Assembly (NCBI GenBank): GCA_038373885.1
Contig: JAWZYV010015859.1
Location: forward strand, 620,001-684,000
DNA: 64,000 nucleotides
Direction: 5' to 3'
Source of the DNA: Cheiracanthium punctorium
Lineage: Eukaryota > Arthropoda > Arachnida > Araneae > Cheiracanthiidae
Below, piece by piece: positions 24,771 to 37,616 of this stretch. The translations under genes and the position numbers were made by a program. Under the pieces are notes generated by a model. The model searched no databases, was not told the DNA's origin, and was given only the letters and a program-made list of their open reading frames with translations. The number at the start of each line of letters is the position of its first letter. Positions within the stretch are counted from its first letter, which is position 1.

Positions 24771-27338
24771 TTATTTTTATTTATTTATTTTGGCTTGCTG
24801 AGTATTCTTATTTCAAGGAGAATGTTTAAACTTCATGTAAAAGAAAGTAGACAACGTAAAACGAAACAAACACTTCTTACCGTAGAAATATCTACAGGCA
24901 CTAGGTAAACACACGATTATAATATTGAGATATTAGACAAATTCTTTACTATGAGTAACTTAAGCAAAGAATTGCTTTCACAAGATTTCACCATTAAAAA
25001 TAAAATTTTATATCTATTAAGTTCAGCTCAGTGTTTTTTTAACGATTAATTAAAAGAAAAAGCACAAGGTCTAAAATCTGACTGCGCAACATTTCTTCGT
25101 GATCCTTATATGTTGTATGAAGTAAATTTTGCACCATGCTTTCTGTGATGGAAATATACTTTTATTAGATGTATTTAGAAGTGTCCCGTTTGTTTTATCA
25201 CGCTCCTTTTACATCCCGACGTTCAATGACATCCTGTATATAATTTTATAGGAGTGCATTAACTTTACTAAAAACTTTCCTATGCTAGATTATAAGATGT
25301 GAGAAATATCTCGGGTCACTCTCATTCTTTGCGGTGAGGCTGCTCCTCTTCTTGTCTTACTCCCATCCCCGTTTATGACATATATCCAAGTAATAAGTAA
25401 GTTATCCTTGAACGGATTCCTTTGATAATGTGACCACAAGATGCATCTGTACCTCTGTTTTTATTATTGTTACTCATGCGTGAGTATGATTAATGTTTTT
25501 AATTTCATCTTTCTGATCTAACCGCAATATCGAAGTATAACTAGATCAGGAAGAAATATATGATGAAGAAAAATCTGCCATTAGGTGAGATTAAAAAACT
25601 CACTATAACCAACCCTACAATTATCTATTTATTGAATGAGTCAGTTAGCAAATCAAATTATTAATATAATTATTGCCTATCAAGTGTAGATTTATTATTT
25701 TTTTTAAACATTAAGTCGAACAGCTTTATCTTTTCGCACTAAAATAAGACTATATATAGGTACTTTAATCATATATATGATAATTAATCTATTAGCTATT
25801 TACACTTATATTTACTACATGTCACAAATATAATTTTTTTGTGCGGTATCGAAATTGTTTTCGGAGGAAAGAAGTTAATGTTAAACATTTTTTAAGAAAA
25901 CCATTTTGAAATCTCGCATCGTCTCCCTTTCGATGAATCTGATAAAGTTAATTATCAAATGGCAATTTAATAATAAGCAAGAAAACTAAATCATGCCAGA
26001 CGGATTGCTTATAAAACACTTTCTTACACATTTGTCTTGTGGCATACTTGTGCATAATAATTTTTTTTTGTTGTTGTTGCTGTTTTGCTAGTTTCCTGGT
26101 ACATTTAATGCAGTTACAGAAAAAAAAAACAAGATAGTCAAGCTAAAATGTTACACGCGTTTTAAATTTGTTGGAAAGTGCTTAAAAGAGAAAAAAAGAT
26201 CTCTTAACTCAAAATCTTCATCAGACTCCGGCTAGTAAAATGAATAAACGTTGATTAGAGTAGAAAGTTCAAATTTCAAAATCGTGATACTACACACAAT
26301 TTTTATTGTAATAAGACGGTTAAATAGACGGCAAGTTACGCAAAAGTATTGGCCGTGACATTGAACGACTATTGAACTCTGAAAATTTTCAATATTTGCT
26401 TGACATTGGGGATGATTTGGAAATATTTCCGCTCCGAAATCAGTTTCACACAATATTTTCTTGCAATATTTTCCCAAAATTCATTTTCTAACTTAACAGT
26501 TTTATCGTGAAAATAATTTTAATTTGTTCTCGTCACTAACTGGGAAAGTATTGGTTTCAGTGTCTCCCCATATTGAATTAATATTTCTAATACATGAACA
26601 CCATAACGATGTAGTAATACTTTGTGCCATTATTGCTTTGATGCTAGAGTTTTTAATAATATAGACTTTCCTGTATGTACAATTTCTTTTAATTTTCTTT
26701 CACTGATTTAACGTGTAAAAATATCAAATATAAAATAAATATTTTTTCATCAAACATAAATTATTTTGCCGAGCACATTTTACCTTGGGATACTTATTGC
26801 TGTATCTTCTCACATACATTTTTTTAAAACTAATCTCAAACCTCCGTAAATAAACATGACAGGACAGTTATCTTTTTACTTCGTTATTCGCAGAAAAAAA
26901 GCGACTGCTGTATTTCTCTTTCATGTGTTATTCCATATGCTAGAGTAGTTTGTTTTCCTTAATTTTTTTTTCTACCAGCAGTAAATATCTGTATGTCAAA
27001 AATAATCATAAAAACGAATTTTCAAATCATCAAATTTTATCATAGTCATGACGTTAATTTTGTATAACATGTTTGTAAACTTTCATACACCAATGAAGTA
27101 AATTACACAAATAAATTTAGTTGTATACTTTCTCTTAGCTGCGTTTCATTTCTGAAAGAGAGTTTAAAACAGCCTGTTAAGAGATTTAGTTTGAAAATTT
27201 TGCAAATGTCTTATGGCGTTTGTTGAATTTTCTAATATAATTCTTGTTTCAATTTTTTTTATTAAATTTAGATTTTTTTAAAACCTAAATATTGAATTAA
27301 ACACATCAAAATTTTATTGTCTTACAGTTCCAGATTAA

Positions 27339-27495
27339 CAGTGGCGGATTATTGAAAGTTTGTCGGGGGGGGGGGGCGGCTAGTTAGAAGATTGACATAT
27401 ACATCCATTTTATGGAAGTAAAATAGGATCTTTTACATTAATTTCTTTTTTCTAGGAGGGAACGGTCGTCCCCCCCCCCTTTTAATCCGCCCTTG
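27339..27495 (+). mobile_element. 157-bp hAT-type MITE, complete copy
   Basis: The tips CAGTGGCGGATTA and TAATCCGCCCTTG are inverted repeats. The flanks CAGATTAA (27331-27338) and TAGATTAA (27496-27503) agree at 7 of 8 positions. Homopolymer G and C tracts lie just inside each end. It is the reference copy for the fragment at 528-666. The CAGNGGCG start and 8-bp duplication place it with hAT elements. Confidence 0.85.
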
Positions 27496-27503
27496 TAGAT
27501 TAA

Positions 27504-28403
27504 GTTGTGTTTTTTGAACTTTCATACTTTAATAAATATAAATAATTATAAATAAATTAATGGTATTCAAAAACTTTCCCAGAAATGTTTGAAATGGCTT
27601 TATCAAGACAGGGCGTCACCGAAATTCAAACCCATTATACAATACGAAGTAGTTAAGCCGTTCAGTGATCTCATATCATTCTCAAGACAACATTTTCTAA
27701 ATGATACTTTTTTAACTGTTTGTTTTAATTGCCTTTTTGCAATAAAGATACAAAAATCTTAATTCATTTGTTTAGAAGATCATCATCACAAACTGAAAAA
27801 AAAAACAATTTTTCACTTTTTTTTGCAATTAGTTTGATTTAGAATTAAGGTCTACATTAGCAATCAATCTTACACATTATGCGTTAGAAATTCTTGAATT
27901 TTATAAAGTGTGGTACAAAAAATTAAAAACATCTTCTATGGACGATTTTAACTGTTTAAAGCACATATAGTAATCTGCATATAATGCTTCTCATTCTTTA
28001 TTAAATAGTGGTTTTTCCAAGAGAGATTTTTTTTAATGCTAAATAGACCTTAAAAAGAGAAAATAGTTTGGTACAAACGAAGTTTCGAAAATATGTATAA
28101 CAAGAATATAGTCTAATGAAAAAATCATTACACCTTTTAAGTATTGCATAGTATTAAGTATTTCAGCTTCAGAACATCTTAAGCGCTCAAAAAATACAAG
28201 AGTTTTGGTCAAAATGCTCTGGCAAATACAAAATACTTTCAGGAATTTTTCAGTCCTAAATTGAGCACGATGAAAAATTTACATCTGTTTTTGTTTTTTA
28301 TTTTTTAGGCAAAAAGAACGGAATGAGTACTCCGAACTAATGAAAGCATAGTTTGTAGTTTTTTTGGTCGATATATTAAATTTCACTCTCACAGAAGCCT
28401 TTT
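27504..28403. other. AT-rich stretch, nothing recognised
   Basis: No gene or element. Confidence 0.6.
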
Positions 28404-28780
28404 TACTTTCCTAACATGTACGATGTAAGGAAAGTATTATAATCATGAAAAAATTCGACTTCAAGATTTTGGTGTATTTACACGTTTCGACGTCTTCTGA
28501 ATTCATTTATGCTATTTTTACGAGATCTATGTATGTATGTATGTGTGTATGTGCGTGTGTGTGCATGCGAGTGAACACGATAGTTCCTAAACGGGCCATT
28601 CGATTGAGCTCAAATTGGGTATATATGTTATAAACCACCATCCTAAGACCGGTATTGATTTTGGTGTGTATAGGACTTATAGTTTTTCTACAGGGCTACT
28701 ACAAATATTTCCTTTACATTATGACCTATTCTTGAAAGTGCGCTAGGGCTTAAACGGTGCATTCGACTGAGCTCATATTG
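28404..28780 (+). repeat. Dispersed repeat with terminal hairpin and GT-rich core
   Basis: It starts with a hairpin (TACTTTCCTAACA ... TGTAAGGAAAGTA, 28404-28436), then has a TATG/GTGT-rich tract at about 28530-28562. It contains two copies of a roughly 30-bp word (28586-28617 and 28749-28780) beginning near AAACGG and including GAGCTCA. I believe similar units are widespread in arthropod genomes. The element class is unclear, with Helitron-like and simple-repeat-derived origins both possible. The frame at 28445-28633 runs through the simple repeat and is not a gene. Confidence 0.5.
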
Positions 28781-31301
28781 AAAAAAACTAAGAATTTTTG
28801 CTGAATTATTCATCGATTCAAATTTTTTTAAATGCTTGGTAATGATCTTAATCGTAAGTGTTCGAAAAGTCGAGTGGAGTCACTCCAGATTTTTTTTCAT
28901 TTTGTTCCTCTTTTTTAGCATATTCCTTGGCAGATAAGTATCTTCTGCGTGATACGGCATTACCTGATTACTAGACACGGTACTAAATCGACTACATGTA
29001 GTTTAAACTCAAACATTTTTGATTGGATTTTTTTTCACATTTTTAGCATAATGCAAATTCTTTACGCTTGTTTAAACTTGAGATCAGACAAACAAATAAA
29101 GAAACAGCTCCTGTTAGAAGCGATTACAAGTTAGATGTCACCCCCCCCCCTTCCCATAGGATTCATGCTAAATTGCTGTAGCTAAAATATTATTCTAACA
29201 GTTAATACATCATTATATGCCAGACATAGATTCAAATTATTCTTTTAAGGGTTAGAAATAAAAGTTAAATATAGACTGCGCGTACTTATACTTTATAATA
29301 ATTCTCGTCAGAGCACACTGAAGAAAGACCTTGATAGCTATATTATTGCAAAAAATATCAATTCGAATTCATCTTGCATAGAGTGTTAGGTAGCAGCAAA
29401 ATGGAGAAATATGCTGATTTTATCAGTTGCCGATTTTATCTATACTTAGGTGATATTTATCTAAGCTACCAGTTACAGCTGTGGTGCATCTGTTTAAAGA
29501 CAAGAATCTTGTGTATCTAAGAATATTAAATGAGAAGAATGCTTAAGAAAATACTAGTGTCTAGCTTTTTTTCGTATGAGATTCGGGAAACTTAAGTGTA
29601 ATGATGCTATTTCAAGTCATACAGAACAATTCTTAATTACAAACCTCTATTTTTTTTGCCTTTGGAATTTTGTATTTTTATTTGGGAAAATAGAGCATCA
29701 GAAAAGCAAAAGGAGTACGATAATACTTAAAACTTTGGAATTTATTTTTCTATTTCCACATTGCTACTGTTTCAATGAAACGCTTCTTTTCTAATTGCAA
29801 TGTACGGTAATTGTACTCTTCAAAATTGAAAACAAAACTTCAGTAGGACACTCTTAAAGCTTACTTAATTTACTAAGAATATAAATATGTATACACGCAC
29901 ATAAAAATGTAAGTATGTTCACTCATAACTTTGCCTTGGATAGACATACGTATAGATTTTGATGATAGCACTCTTGTTTGAAAGAATCTATCTTCCTGGT
30001 GGTCTAATATTAATTTTATCAGGATAAAAATATAGCCCTTTGTGCTAGAGCATGAACGTTCATTAAATTTCATGTAAAAGCCCATAATTTTTTTCTGTAT
30101 TGAAGTTTACTTCGTTTGAAAGAATATTTATTCCTTGTTTCCTGGAGTTAATGTCACCAAGATCTGAATATAGCCTACTAAACTACATTCATGTAGCTTC
30201 GTAATCATACGGAACATTCATGTAACGGTACCTATTTTTAAACGTAACATTTATTTAAGATAGTTTATTTCTGATTATTTATTTCTTTTTTCTTTATTAT
30301 ATTATTTCTGCCCCATTATCTTAATTTATATAGCCTTATTTTTTTTATAAACAAAGAATATAATACGGAGAGCCTTTTATTCATATAATACAGTGTTTTA
30401 TCACTGATGGTTATAGAGAATAGATGATAATATGGCGATTCCTGCACACAAACATTCACCAACGCTCCCCCCCTCTTTTTTTTTTCCTTCCCGCCTCCCA
30501 AGATTTTGCATTTCATACAGCAGTAACTGTGTCGACAATAATTACTAACTGCGCTTATCAGCTACACTCCCTAAATTCAAGCTGACTGTTCTTAATTACA
30601 TTTTTTAGGATGCAAAAATATCATGAAAATAATCAAATCTGTACCTCCGACTTCAGAGAAAGGTAAAATGGAATCCCTTGTTTGGATGTTTCCTAACAAA
30701 ACTGAAAAAAAAAAAAAATCAGTGTTAGTCAAAACTGCTTTTATTGAGAAAAATTTATAATGACACGAAACCGTAAAAATTAAATTTAAAAATTGCAGTT
30801 GTATACAGTAGCCACAAAAGTAGTGGTCAGTGTACACGCCAGCACATTAATTGTTGTCCTAACATGATTCACTTCGTCTGTGTTCCGAAAATTATCCTAA
30901 ACAGAATAAACAAATGCATCTGACAGACCAGGTCCTAATTCGCGTATTGGAGCCTGGTTAAATATAATGGACACCCAAGGGTTCTATATTTCTTACATGG
31001 CTGTCTTGGATTGGACGTGTTAAAAAAAAAAAAAAAAAGATTGATCACAGAAGAACGGATTCTGGATTGAAAACTTGCTACACACATCCCTCTTAGGGAT
31101 TGCAATGCGGAAAACCAGATCCGGTAATTCGGCGGATTCGGCATCATTAGAGGTCTACCGGATCCGGAAAGTACTAAAGAAGGAAAAGAATACATATGAA
31201 AATGAAGGAGTTCGAGGACAATACTCGTCTTATATTCATGATTCGTCTTATATTCATCGGAGATTGCCCACATATGGTCTAGTGGCAGTTTGGGTACTTT
31301 C

Positions 31302-31332
<31 letters not shown>

Positions 31333-32039
31333 CAAAGATATTGAGGGTATCCATATTACCATCCTCTCGTTTAATAACATATATGGACCGAAAATATACT
31401 ATAACATCGAAACATCATTAGAAAAAGTGCAATTTCACTGTTGTATCGCATATTAATTTAGTAATTTGCATGTAATAGTAACGTTTCTTAGTAATTCGAC
31501 TAATGTATCGTTCCACATAAACTTCGATAACAGATATTTCACAAATTCAGAGAAACCGAAGAAAACGATTTTAAAGAAAAAGAACAAAAAAAAAGGCATA
31601 GAGGAAATTTCACCGGACACTTATGACAATATTTCTGTGGTACATAAAAAAAATCATTTAAAATGTATTTTTAGCAGTTTAATTTCTTTTTCATATTTAT
31701 TCATATTCTTCTTCTTTTTAGAATTTTTGTTGTGCCTATGTAACAAATGGGGGGGGGGGGACTCAAGCCATATCATTTGAATTCTAACTGTCACAGAAGA
31801 TAACTGTGTAAAGCTATATTTACGATTAAGTAATTTTTATCTTTCTATAATTTTTGAAGTATCATCAACATACATCTTTTATGCTTCATTTTGAAATTAT
31901 TAAGTCTAAATATTATTTTCGATTTACTGATTTCATTTCCTGGGTGTTAGGTGTTAGCAAGAAATAATTAGGCAATCACATTTTCACTACTACTTATTTT
32001 TAATTTGAATACATTTACACGAATTGTAAATACAGGATA

Positions 32040-32049
<10 letters not shown>
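28781..32049. other. AT-rich stretch with homopolymers, no gene
   Basis: It contains poly-A 31023-31038, poly-T 31303-31332 (30 nt), a poly-G run near 31749 and a short duplication of TCGTCTTATATTCAT near 31227 and 31244. The frames at 30935-31354 and 31075-31344 read into the homopolymers and are not genes. Confidence 0.6.
31096..31170 (+). mobile_element. Possible hAT-type terminal fragment
   Basis: TAGGGATTGCAATGCGG resembles a common hAT terminus and is followed by CCGGATCCGG/ATCCGGTAATTCGG palindromic words, as in hAT MITEs. No matching second end is found, so this would be a truncated piece. Confidence 0.4.

Positions 32050-32119
<70 letters not shown>
32050..32119. repeat. (TA)n microsatellite, left of MITE
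   Basis: About 35 TA units end exactly at the left tip of the 619-bp element. Confidence 0.95.
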
Positions 32120-32125
<6 letters not shown>

Positions 32126-32735
32126 ATCCCCAAAATATCTCGGCTTTTATTCCTTAAACATTAATTATAGGCCTATACAATAAATTACAAAGTTACGTAA
32201 AATAACGCACAGAATTTGATGATATCAATTAAATTTATTTCATACAATGATTATGTGATTAACAAAATTTCATCATAAAAAGGCTCATAGATTAGAAAAT
32301 AAATATACGTTGACTTAAACCACATTTCAATATCTCTCGAAGAGAAAAAATCACATTGGAAGATCGCGTTCGAGGGGCTGTGCACAAATTGCCAAGGAAA
32401 ACAATGACTGCATAAATACACAATACTTTTGCTATTATTGGTACAGTATAACCATTTAACAGCTTTGCTTAAACAAAGATTTGAGCCTATTAGTATTGAT
32501 AGATTTTGCATATCAGCCAATTAAAGTATGGGACACATTTTAATAATTGGAAATCTTTTTCGTATAGGGACCATATAAAATTAAAATTTTGTATTTATTT
32601 AGATTTAATCTTCTGAAAATATTAACCGATACCATAAATTTTTGAATCTTTTTTCACGTAACTTTGTAATTTATTGTGCCTGTGATCAATAAATATTTAC
32701 TGAACAAAAGCCCAGGTCAGTGTTTTTGGGACACC

Positions 32736-32738
<3 letters not shown>
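32120..32738. mobile_element. 619-bp foldback MITE between two (TA)n runs
   Basis: The left end, starting CAGAATATCCCC, and the reverse complement of the right end (GGGGGTGTCCC) begin inverted repeats of about 85 bp, sharing ACAATAAATTACAAAGTTAC at their inner part. TA lies immediately outside both ends. A stretch around 32310 (TTGACTTAAACCACATTTCA) also occurs in diverged form at about 53990 inside the 53736-54459 foldback, so the two belong to related families. No transposase is present. Confidence 0.8.

Positions 32739-32798
<60 letters not shown>
32739..32798. repeat. (TA)n microsatellite, right of MITE
   Basis: About 30 TA units start exactly at the right tip of the 619-bp element. Confidence 0.95.
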
Positions 32799-32805
<7 letters not shown>

Positions 32806-34658
32806 TTTACACAAATGAAACTCTCCCATTAAGAATGATGTAAGATTAGCTTCATTGCAATGAGAGCGAAATCATACAGGATATATATCCAGATAATGTA
32901 ACGTTAAAACAGTAAAACTGCATATGCACTTTAAATAACAACAAAATTTAGTTATCTGAAGTTATCTAGACACAGTATTTATTATTCTATATCAAATGAA
33001 ACAAAAAAAGTTCACTCGCACTTTAATGTATGCATTTTGAAAAATAAAAATAAAAATAAGTGTTTGTGGAAGGTATAAGAAATTAAACTGATGCTTCAAT
33101 ATTTTTACCATCTGCTGTATCAGAAAAGGGATCAGCATCAATTTTCTACTTAATGTTTTATTTTGAAGAGTAAGAAAGTACACAACTAATGATTTGATCA
33201 ATTGTTAGAACTGTGAAACGTGAGTTTCAGAAAGCCATTATTTCTAACTGCATATTTTCAAAATTTATTAATGATCGACGAAAGAAAAAAAATGACTTCA
33301 CCTCAATGACTTGCTATGGTTAACTTGAGAGAAAAGCTATAGTCTGTAGATGTAAGATGCTTTATATCGGACACAATATTTTTTTGTTTGTTTGTTTCTT
33401 TTTTTTTTTTTTTTTTTTTTTTTTGAAAGAGATCTATAACGATATTCGAAAGTATTTAGAATTTCTCCGTTTTGTAATTTGATCTTCCCTACCACGGTCT
33501 GTGAGCTATACATCATCACAGAGAAGGGTGGAAGTATATTTCAGGGTTGTTGCATGTCAATCTTATCTTGTAGAATGTCATCCTTCTTTTTTCTCTGACA
33601 TCTTGCAGCAGCAAACTAGTTGAGAGGGAAATCATTGATGAATTAGATGGGCCATAAAAGTTCACATTCAGAATGATTAATCAAAACTGTTTCTGTGAAC
33701 AAACAATACGTCGTCCTCAGAATGCCTAGGGATAAAGCTTAATTATTTTGTCATTATACGCTTATTTTGGAAAAAGACACTTGACAAATTACAAAATAAT
33801 ATACTTATTTCACCTCATGTACAAATATCGCTCAAAACGAATTAATGGATTTGCTTCGATCTAACAAAACATTGCTTAAATATTTGAATTTCTCTTGAAC
33901 AAGAAAATACCACTAAATAACATTTGTAAATTCTGAAATAATCCCTACCTCTTGTATGCATACATACTATGTAGTTCTATGAAATACACATGTTCTTTAA
34001 TTATTTCTCTCCATATGCAAAAATATCGTAAAAGATACAGAAACAAAAGATGTCAAATTATCCTCGAATGCACAACGTATTTCTTACATAATGTGATGTC
34101 TAGATGTAACATGTCTTATGTTTACATAATGCAGTGGCCACTTTCTGTTTTTCATCTAAATGAGCAAAAACTGGAAAATACAAGGCGCCATATTATGTAA
34201 AAAATAAATTTACAAAGAAAAAAATGATAATTGTAATTACTGTATTTAGGCCAGAAAGATGAAGCAATTTCGTGATGCCATTAAATGACTCTAGAAATAG
34301 CGAAAGAATAGTGATTCAGAAAATTCAGTTTCTTGGTTTTCTCTTAAAATTATCAGACATACTTCATGTTTCAAAAATTAGATTTTGACTAGATAAAAGT
34401 GTTAGAGGTATAATTTGATATAAGCTGAATCACAAAATGTCATATTGGTGAATCACAGGGGTTTCTTTATGCATAAAACTAAACTGATTATTTCTTCCGT
34501 TTATAACTTCGGTTGTCAGTTCAATTTCTTTCCTGGATTAACAAAATATTACAATACTATTGTATTTTTGGCAGCTGTTACCATTCTATTTTGGATGAAG
34601 CCTTCGAATGGTTCATAATAATTTTTTAGGAATTACTATCTTTAGAAAAGCAAAACGC
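32799..34658. other. AT-rich stretch, only a poly-T run
   Basis: There is no gene. A 26-nt poly-T lies at 33399-33424, preceded by TTTG units. Short frames here have no motifs. Confidence 0.6.
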
Positions 34659-34660
34659 TA

Positions 34661-34865
34661 TGCAAAAAAAATCGGTCGATTACTAAGAATTCCCTTGGAA
34701 TCATGGCTTCCGCGCATTTTTTTAGTATTATTACTAAAAAAGTCAAGTATAGTCAATTACGGTTCTAGTGATGTACTTGACTTTCTTTAGTAATAATACT
34801 AAGAAAATTTATGGAAGCCTTCATTCCTAGACATTTCTTAGTAATCGGCCGGTTTTTTTTAAGTG
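34661..34865. mobile_element. 205-bp palindromic MITE, TA-flanked
   Basis: Left and right halves are reverse complements almost to the centre, including TCGATTACTAAGAA, ATGGCTTCC and TTAGTATTATTACTAAA. The tips are TGCAAAAAAAATCGG and, reverse-complemented, CACTTAAAAAAAACCGG, with TA at 34659-34660 and 34866-34867. This is a near-perfect foldback of Tc1/mariner type. Confidence 0.8.
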
Positions 34866-35534
34866 TATGTTGTTGAATTGATCATTTTTTTACCGTAATT
34901 CAATGACTCAATTTCTGAAATGTAAAATCTAACACATTTCCAGCGGATAAAATGTTTGGTCGTAAACGATATGTGCTTGTATCAAGTATTCTTCGTACTG
35001 TCAGTGATGTGTTAAAAATACGCAAAATTTATCTCTACTTCCCCTCCCCCCACCTCCAGTTTTATTTACCCAGCTCATTGTTTTTAAATAGTCTGTGAGA
35101 TAGATCTTTTTATTCGATACAATTTTAAAAATGCATTGGATGTCAAGTTAAGCTACAACGCTAAAACTTCGTTATCAATCAGAGAAATAATTCCGCATTT
35201 TTTAGATTTCGCATATCTGACAAATAAGAACTTTTCACTAAAAGTCATACGTAGCTCGATACTATATAATGTAAAAATACCCCTCTATTTCTCAGAAAAT
35301 CAGAAGCATATTTTTAGTTTATCCAGTTCTTTTATATCAATGTATTTCCATCGTATTCTCCATTTTTCAGCAGATGCCAGTGCTGTTAATAATAATAATC
35401 CTGACAATTTTACAAATAATCGACAATTTTTAAGGGAAATGGTGGGCTAAAAAGCAAAGGATTTTCGTGTAACTATGTCACACTCAAATATTTTTATAGA
35501 AATCAAATTTATTTTCCGTGACTGACAACAGTCA

Positions 35535-35586
35535 AAACGTCAGAGCTTTGTGTCCTTAGGCGAGGACACCCCGCGTTAAAGGGTTA
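35535..35586. mobile_element. Possible single end of a TTAA/CCC (piggyBac-like) element
   Basis: Read in reverse, TTAACCCTTTAACGCGGGG is followed by a 7-bp hairpin GTGTCCT/AGGACAC. The layout resembles the subterminal hairpin of the 276-bp TTAA family but the sequence differs. No partner end was found upstream. Confidence 0.4.
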
Positions 35587-36023
35587 ACCAGATTAGGCCT
35601 TAGGTTTTGCAGACAAATATTTCACCGAGAAAAAATTATTTAAGGATGAAAGAAGTTTAAAATGCCATCTTAAGTGTTTTTTTTATATAATTTTTATGTC
35701 ATTGTATAATTTATAAAAATTTTTTAGGTTATAAATCAAAGAAATATTTTTATGTATCATATAGCAAAAATTAAAATGGGTAATTTAATTTAATGATCCA
35801 GTTTCTTTACAATCAATATTTCATTTAGTTTTGAACACTGCATTTAGATATAAGAGCTAATCGAAATACAGTGTTAGTGTATCTAAGAAATAAGTTTCTT
35901 AGAGTACGCTGGGAATATCACAGCAAATATTTTTATGTAATAAATAAAGAAAATTATTTTCGGAAGTTGTAATTTCATAGGTCAATTCCGTTTGAAAACT
36001 TTAAATAAAACAGCACAAATATA

Positions 36024-36534
36024 TAGGGGGTTAGCGAAATTAAACTTCCACTACTTAAAAGGTCCTGGAGGCCGCTCTACTAGTCTGAAGAGAAAAAATA
36101 TTTGGACTACATTACACTTCGGAAAATATGCACTCGGGATATCCGAAAAAAAAGGAATAGTTCAAAAATATCCATTAGGTGGCGTTTTGCATAAAAAGCA
36201 ACACATTCAACAATGGAAAATGTAATTCGAAATGTATAAATAATTTTAACATTTATTAAATTGTTTTTGCGCATTTATCAACAAATTTGGGTCATTTCTT
36301 GAGCTTATTACACTCTAAATTTTTTTTTAAATCATTTAATTACTAAAAAATCTCTAGGAAACAAGGATTCCATTACTTTTTTTTTAGTATGATGCCATAA
36401 CTTTTCTTAGTATAACTACTAAATAAAGCCATGTAACTACTAAATAAAGCATTCTCTGAATTGTATGCTGTCCAAATATTTTTCTCGGTTTCCAGGGCCC
36501 TTTCAGAAGCTGAAGTTTGATTTCACTAACCCTA
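36024..36534. mobile_element. 511-bp TA-flanked MITE with about 85-bp inverted repeats
   Basis: The left end TAGGGGGTTAGCGAAATTA and the reverse complement of the right end TAGGGTTAGTGAAATCAAAC pair, and the pairing continues through CCTGGA and AAAAATATTTGGAC. TA flanks both tips. The centre contains two copies of TAACTACTAAATAAAGC. The frames at 35992-36225 and 36384-36590 lie in the arms and are not genes. Confidence 0.75.
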
Positions 36535-36539
36535 TATAT

Positions 36540-37515
36540 GTATATGTATATATACGTATATGCAGTTATATATATGTTAAATCTATACAATTCTTATGCC
36601 TGAATTCTCCATTTGACATAATAGTTCATCGTAGAACATTTTGCATCATCACATGATGAATTGCACTTGTTTTGTCAGCCCTACCCGCGACAACAGAAAG
36701 ACTTTATGTGATTGATGACATGATTGATTTACGGCCTGTCCATCACTCATGCAGTTTAAAGTGTAATTGGGTGTTGAAATTCGCTATACACCATTCCACC
36801 GTAACTTATACGATTAAATATTTGCATACAATCGTAGATGCACATGTACGCTTATAATATTCATCATATTTTTAGGGATGTGTCACCAAAAACAAAGCAA
36901 TCAAACATGTTCATCGTGAAAGATTCTGTAGTTTCACGCAATGGCTTCAGCTTGCGGATGTGCCAGAACATATCATTAGTATTCATAGACAACAAGGGAA
37001 ATCTAAAGTTAGATCAAGAATAACACAGTGGGAATTTATAAAAAATATTATTCTGTTGTCTAGAATTTCAACGCATTTTAACGATATCAGTGCCCCCAAC
37101 CAACGGGCTATAGTATAGATCCAGTATCGGTATAGATCCCGTTTTGAAAATATTTCTCTTTTCAAAATTAACGGGAAATGTAACAATGATGATACGCAAT
37201 CAAGGTTTCAAAATTTCTAGTGTAGCATTGACGTTCCACTTCAGTTATGCAACAGGGTTATACACTGAAGTCACAAGGGTTAAAGTGCTCATTATACACA
37301 TTAGTATACATACTCGTAGAAGAACGATGCATTGCTTTTAAAAGTTTTAGACTCTTTTGGGGATTTAAATTGTGAATTACTATGCGCTACAAAAGAACAC
37401 TGAAAAACTGAAAGTAACTTAAATTTGTTACAGCTCTCGAAACTTATCACACTGACAATCAATTTCTACAGTTCATTCATTACAAATGTTTCTTAAAGAA
37501 ATTAAAATTGCATAT
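36540..37515. other. AT-rich stretch, nothing recognised
   Basis: Four overlapping or adjacent frames of about 60 codons have no family motifs and lie on both strands, as expected by chance. Confidence 0.6.
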
Positions 37516-37523
37516 CTCATTCT

Positions 37524-37616
37524 CAGTGGCGAATTTGTAGCTACGCTAGCTAGGCTATAGTCCACGGTGGCAAATTTTCGAAAGCGGTAGGTGTCGAATT
37601 TGCAAATCCGTCTCTG
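37524..37616. mobile_element. 93-bp hAT-like MITE, aged
   Basis: The tips CAGTGGCGAATTTG and, reverse-complemented, CAGAGACGGATTTG agree at 10 of 14 positions. The flanks CTCATTCT (37516-37523) and CTTATTTT (37617-37624) agree at 6 of 8, with both differences C versus T. Confidence 0.55.

Larger units (their letters stand above)
18071..27330. other. 9 kb with almost nothing recognisable
   Basis: This is AT-rich sequence with no credible coding frame. Short frames at 19607-19792, 21361-21564, 24170-24352 and 26232-26477 lack motifs and codon bias. Minor items are a repeated 17-mer CTGCCTTCTTTGCTACT (about 19384 and 19862), the hairpin at 22889-22954 and the CTT run at 24744. It could be deep intergenic or intronic DNA. 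Confidence 0.6.

Noticed and set aside
31075..31344. 89-codon plus frame ending in a phenylalanine run
   Set aside because: It reads through poly-T and a decayed hAT end, and the opposite strand is equally open.
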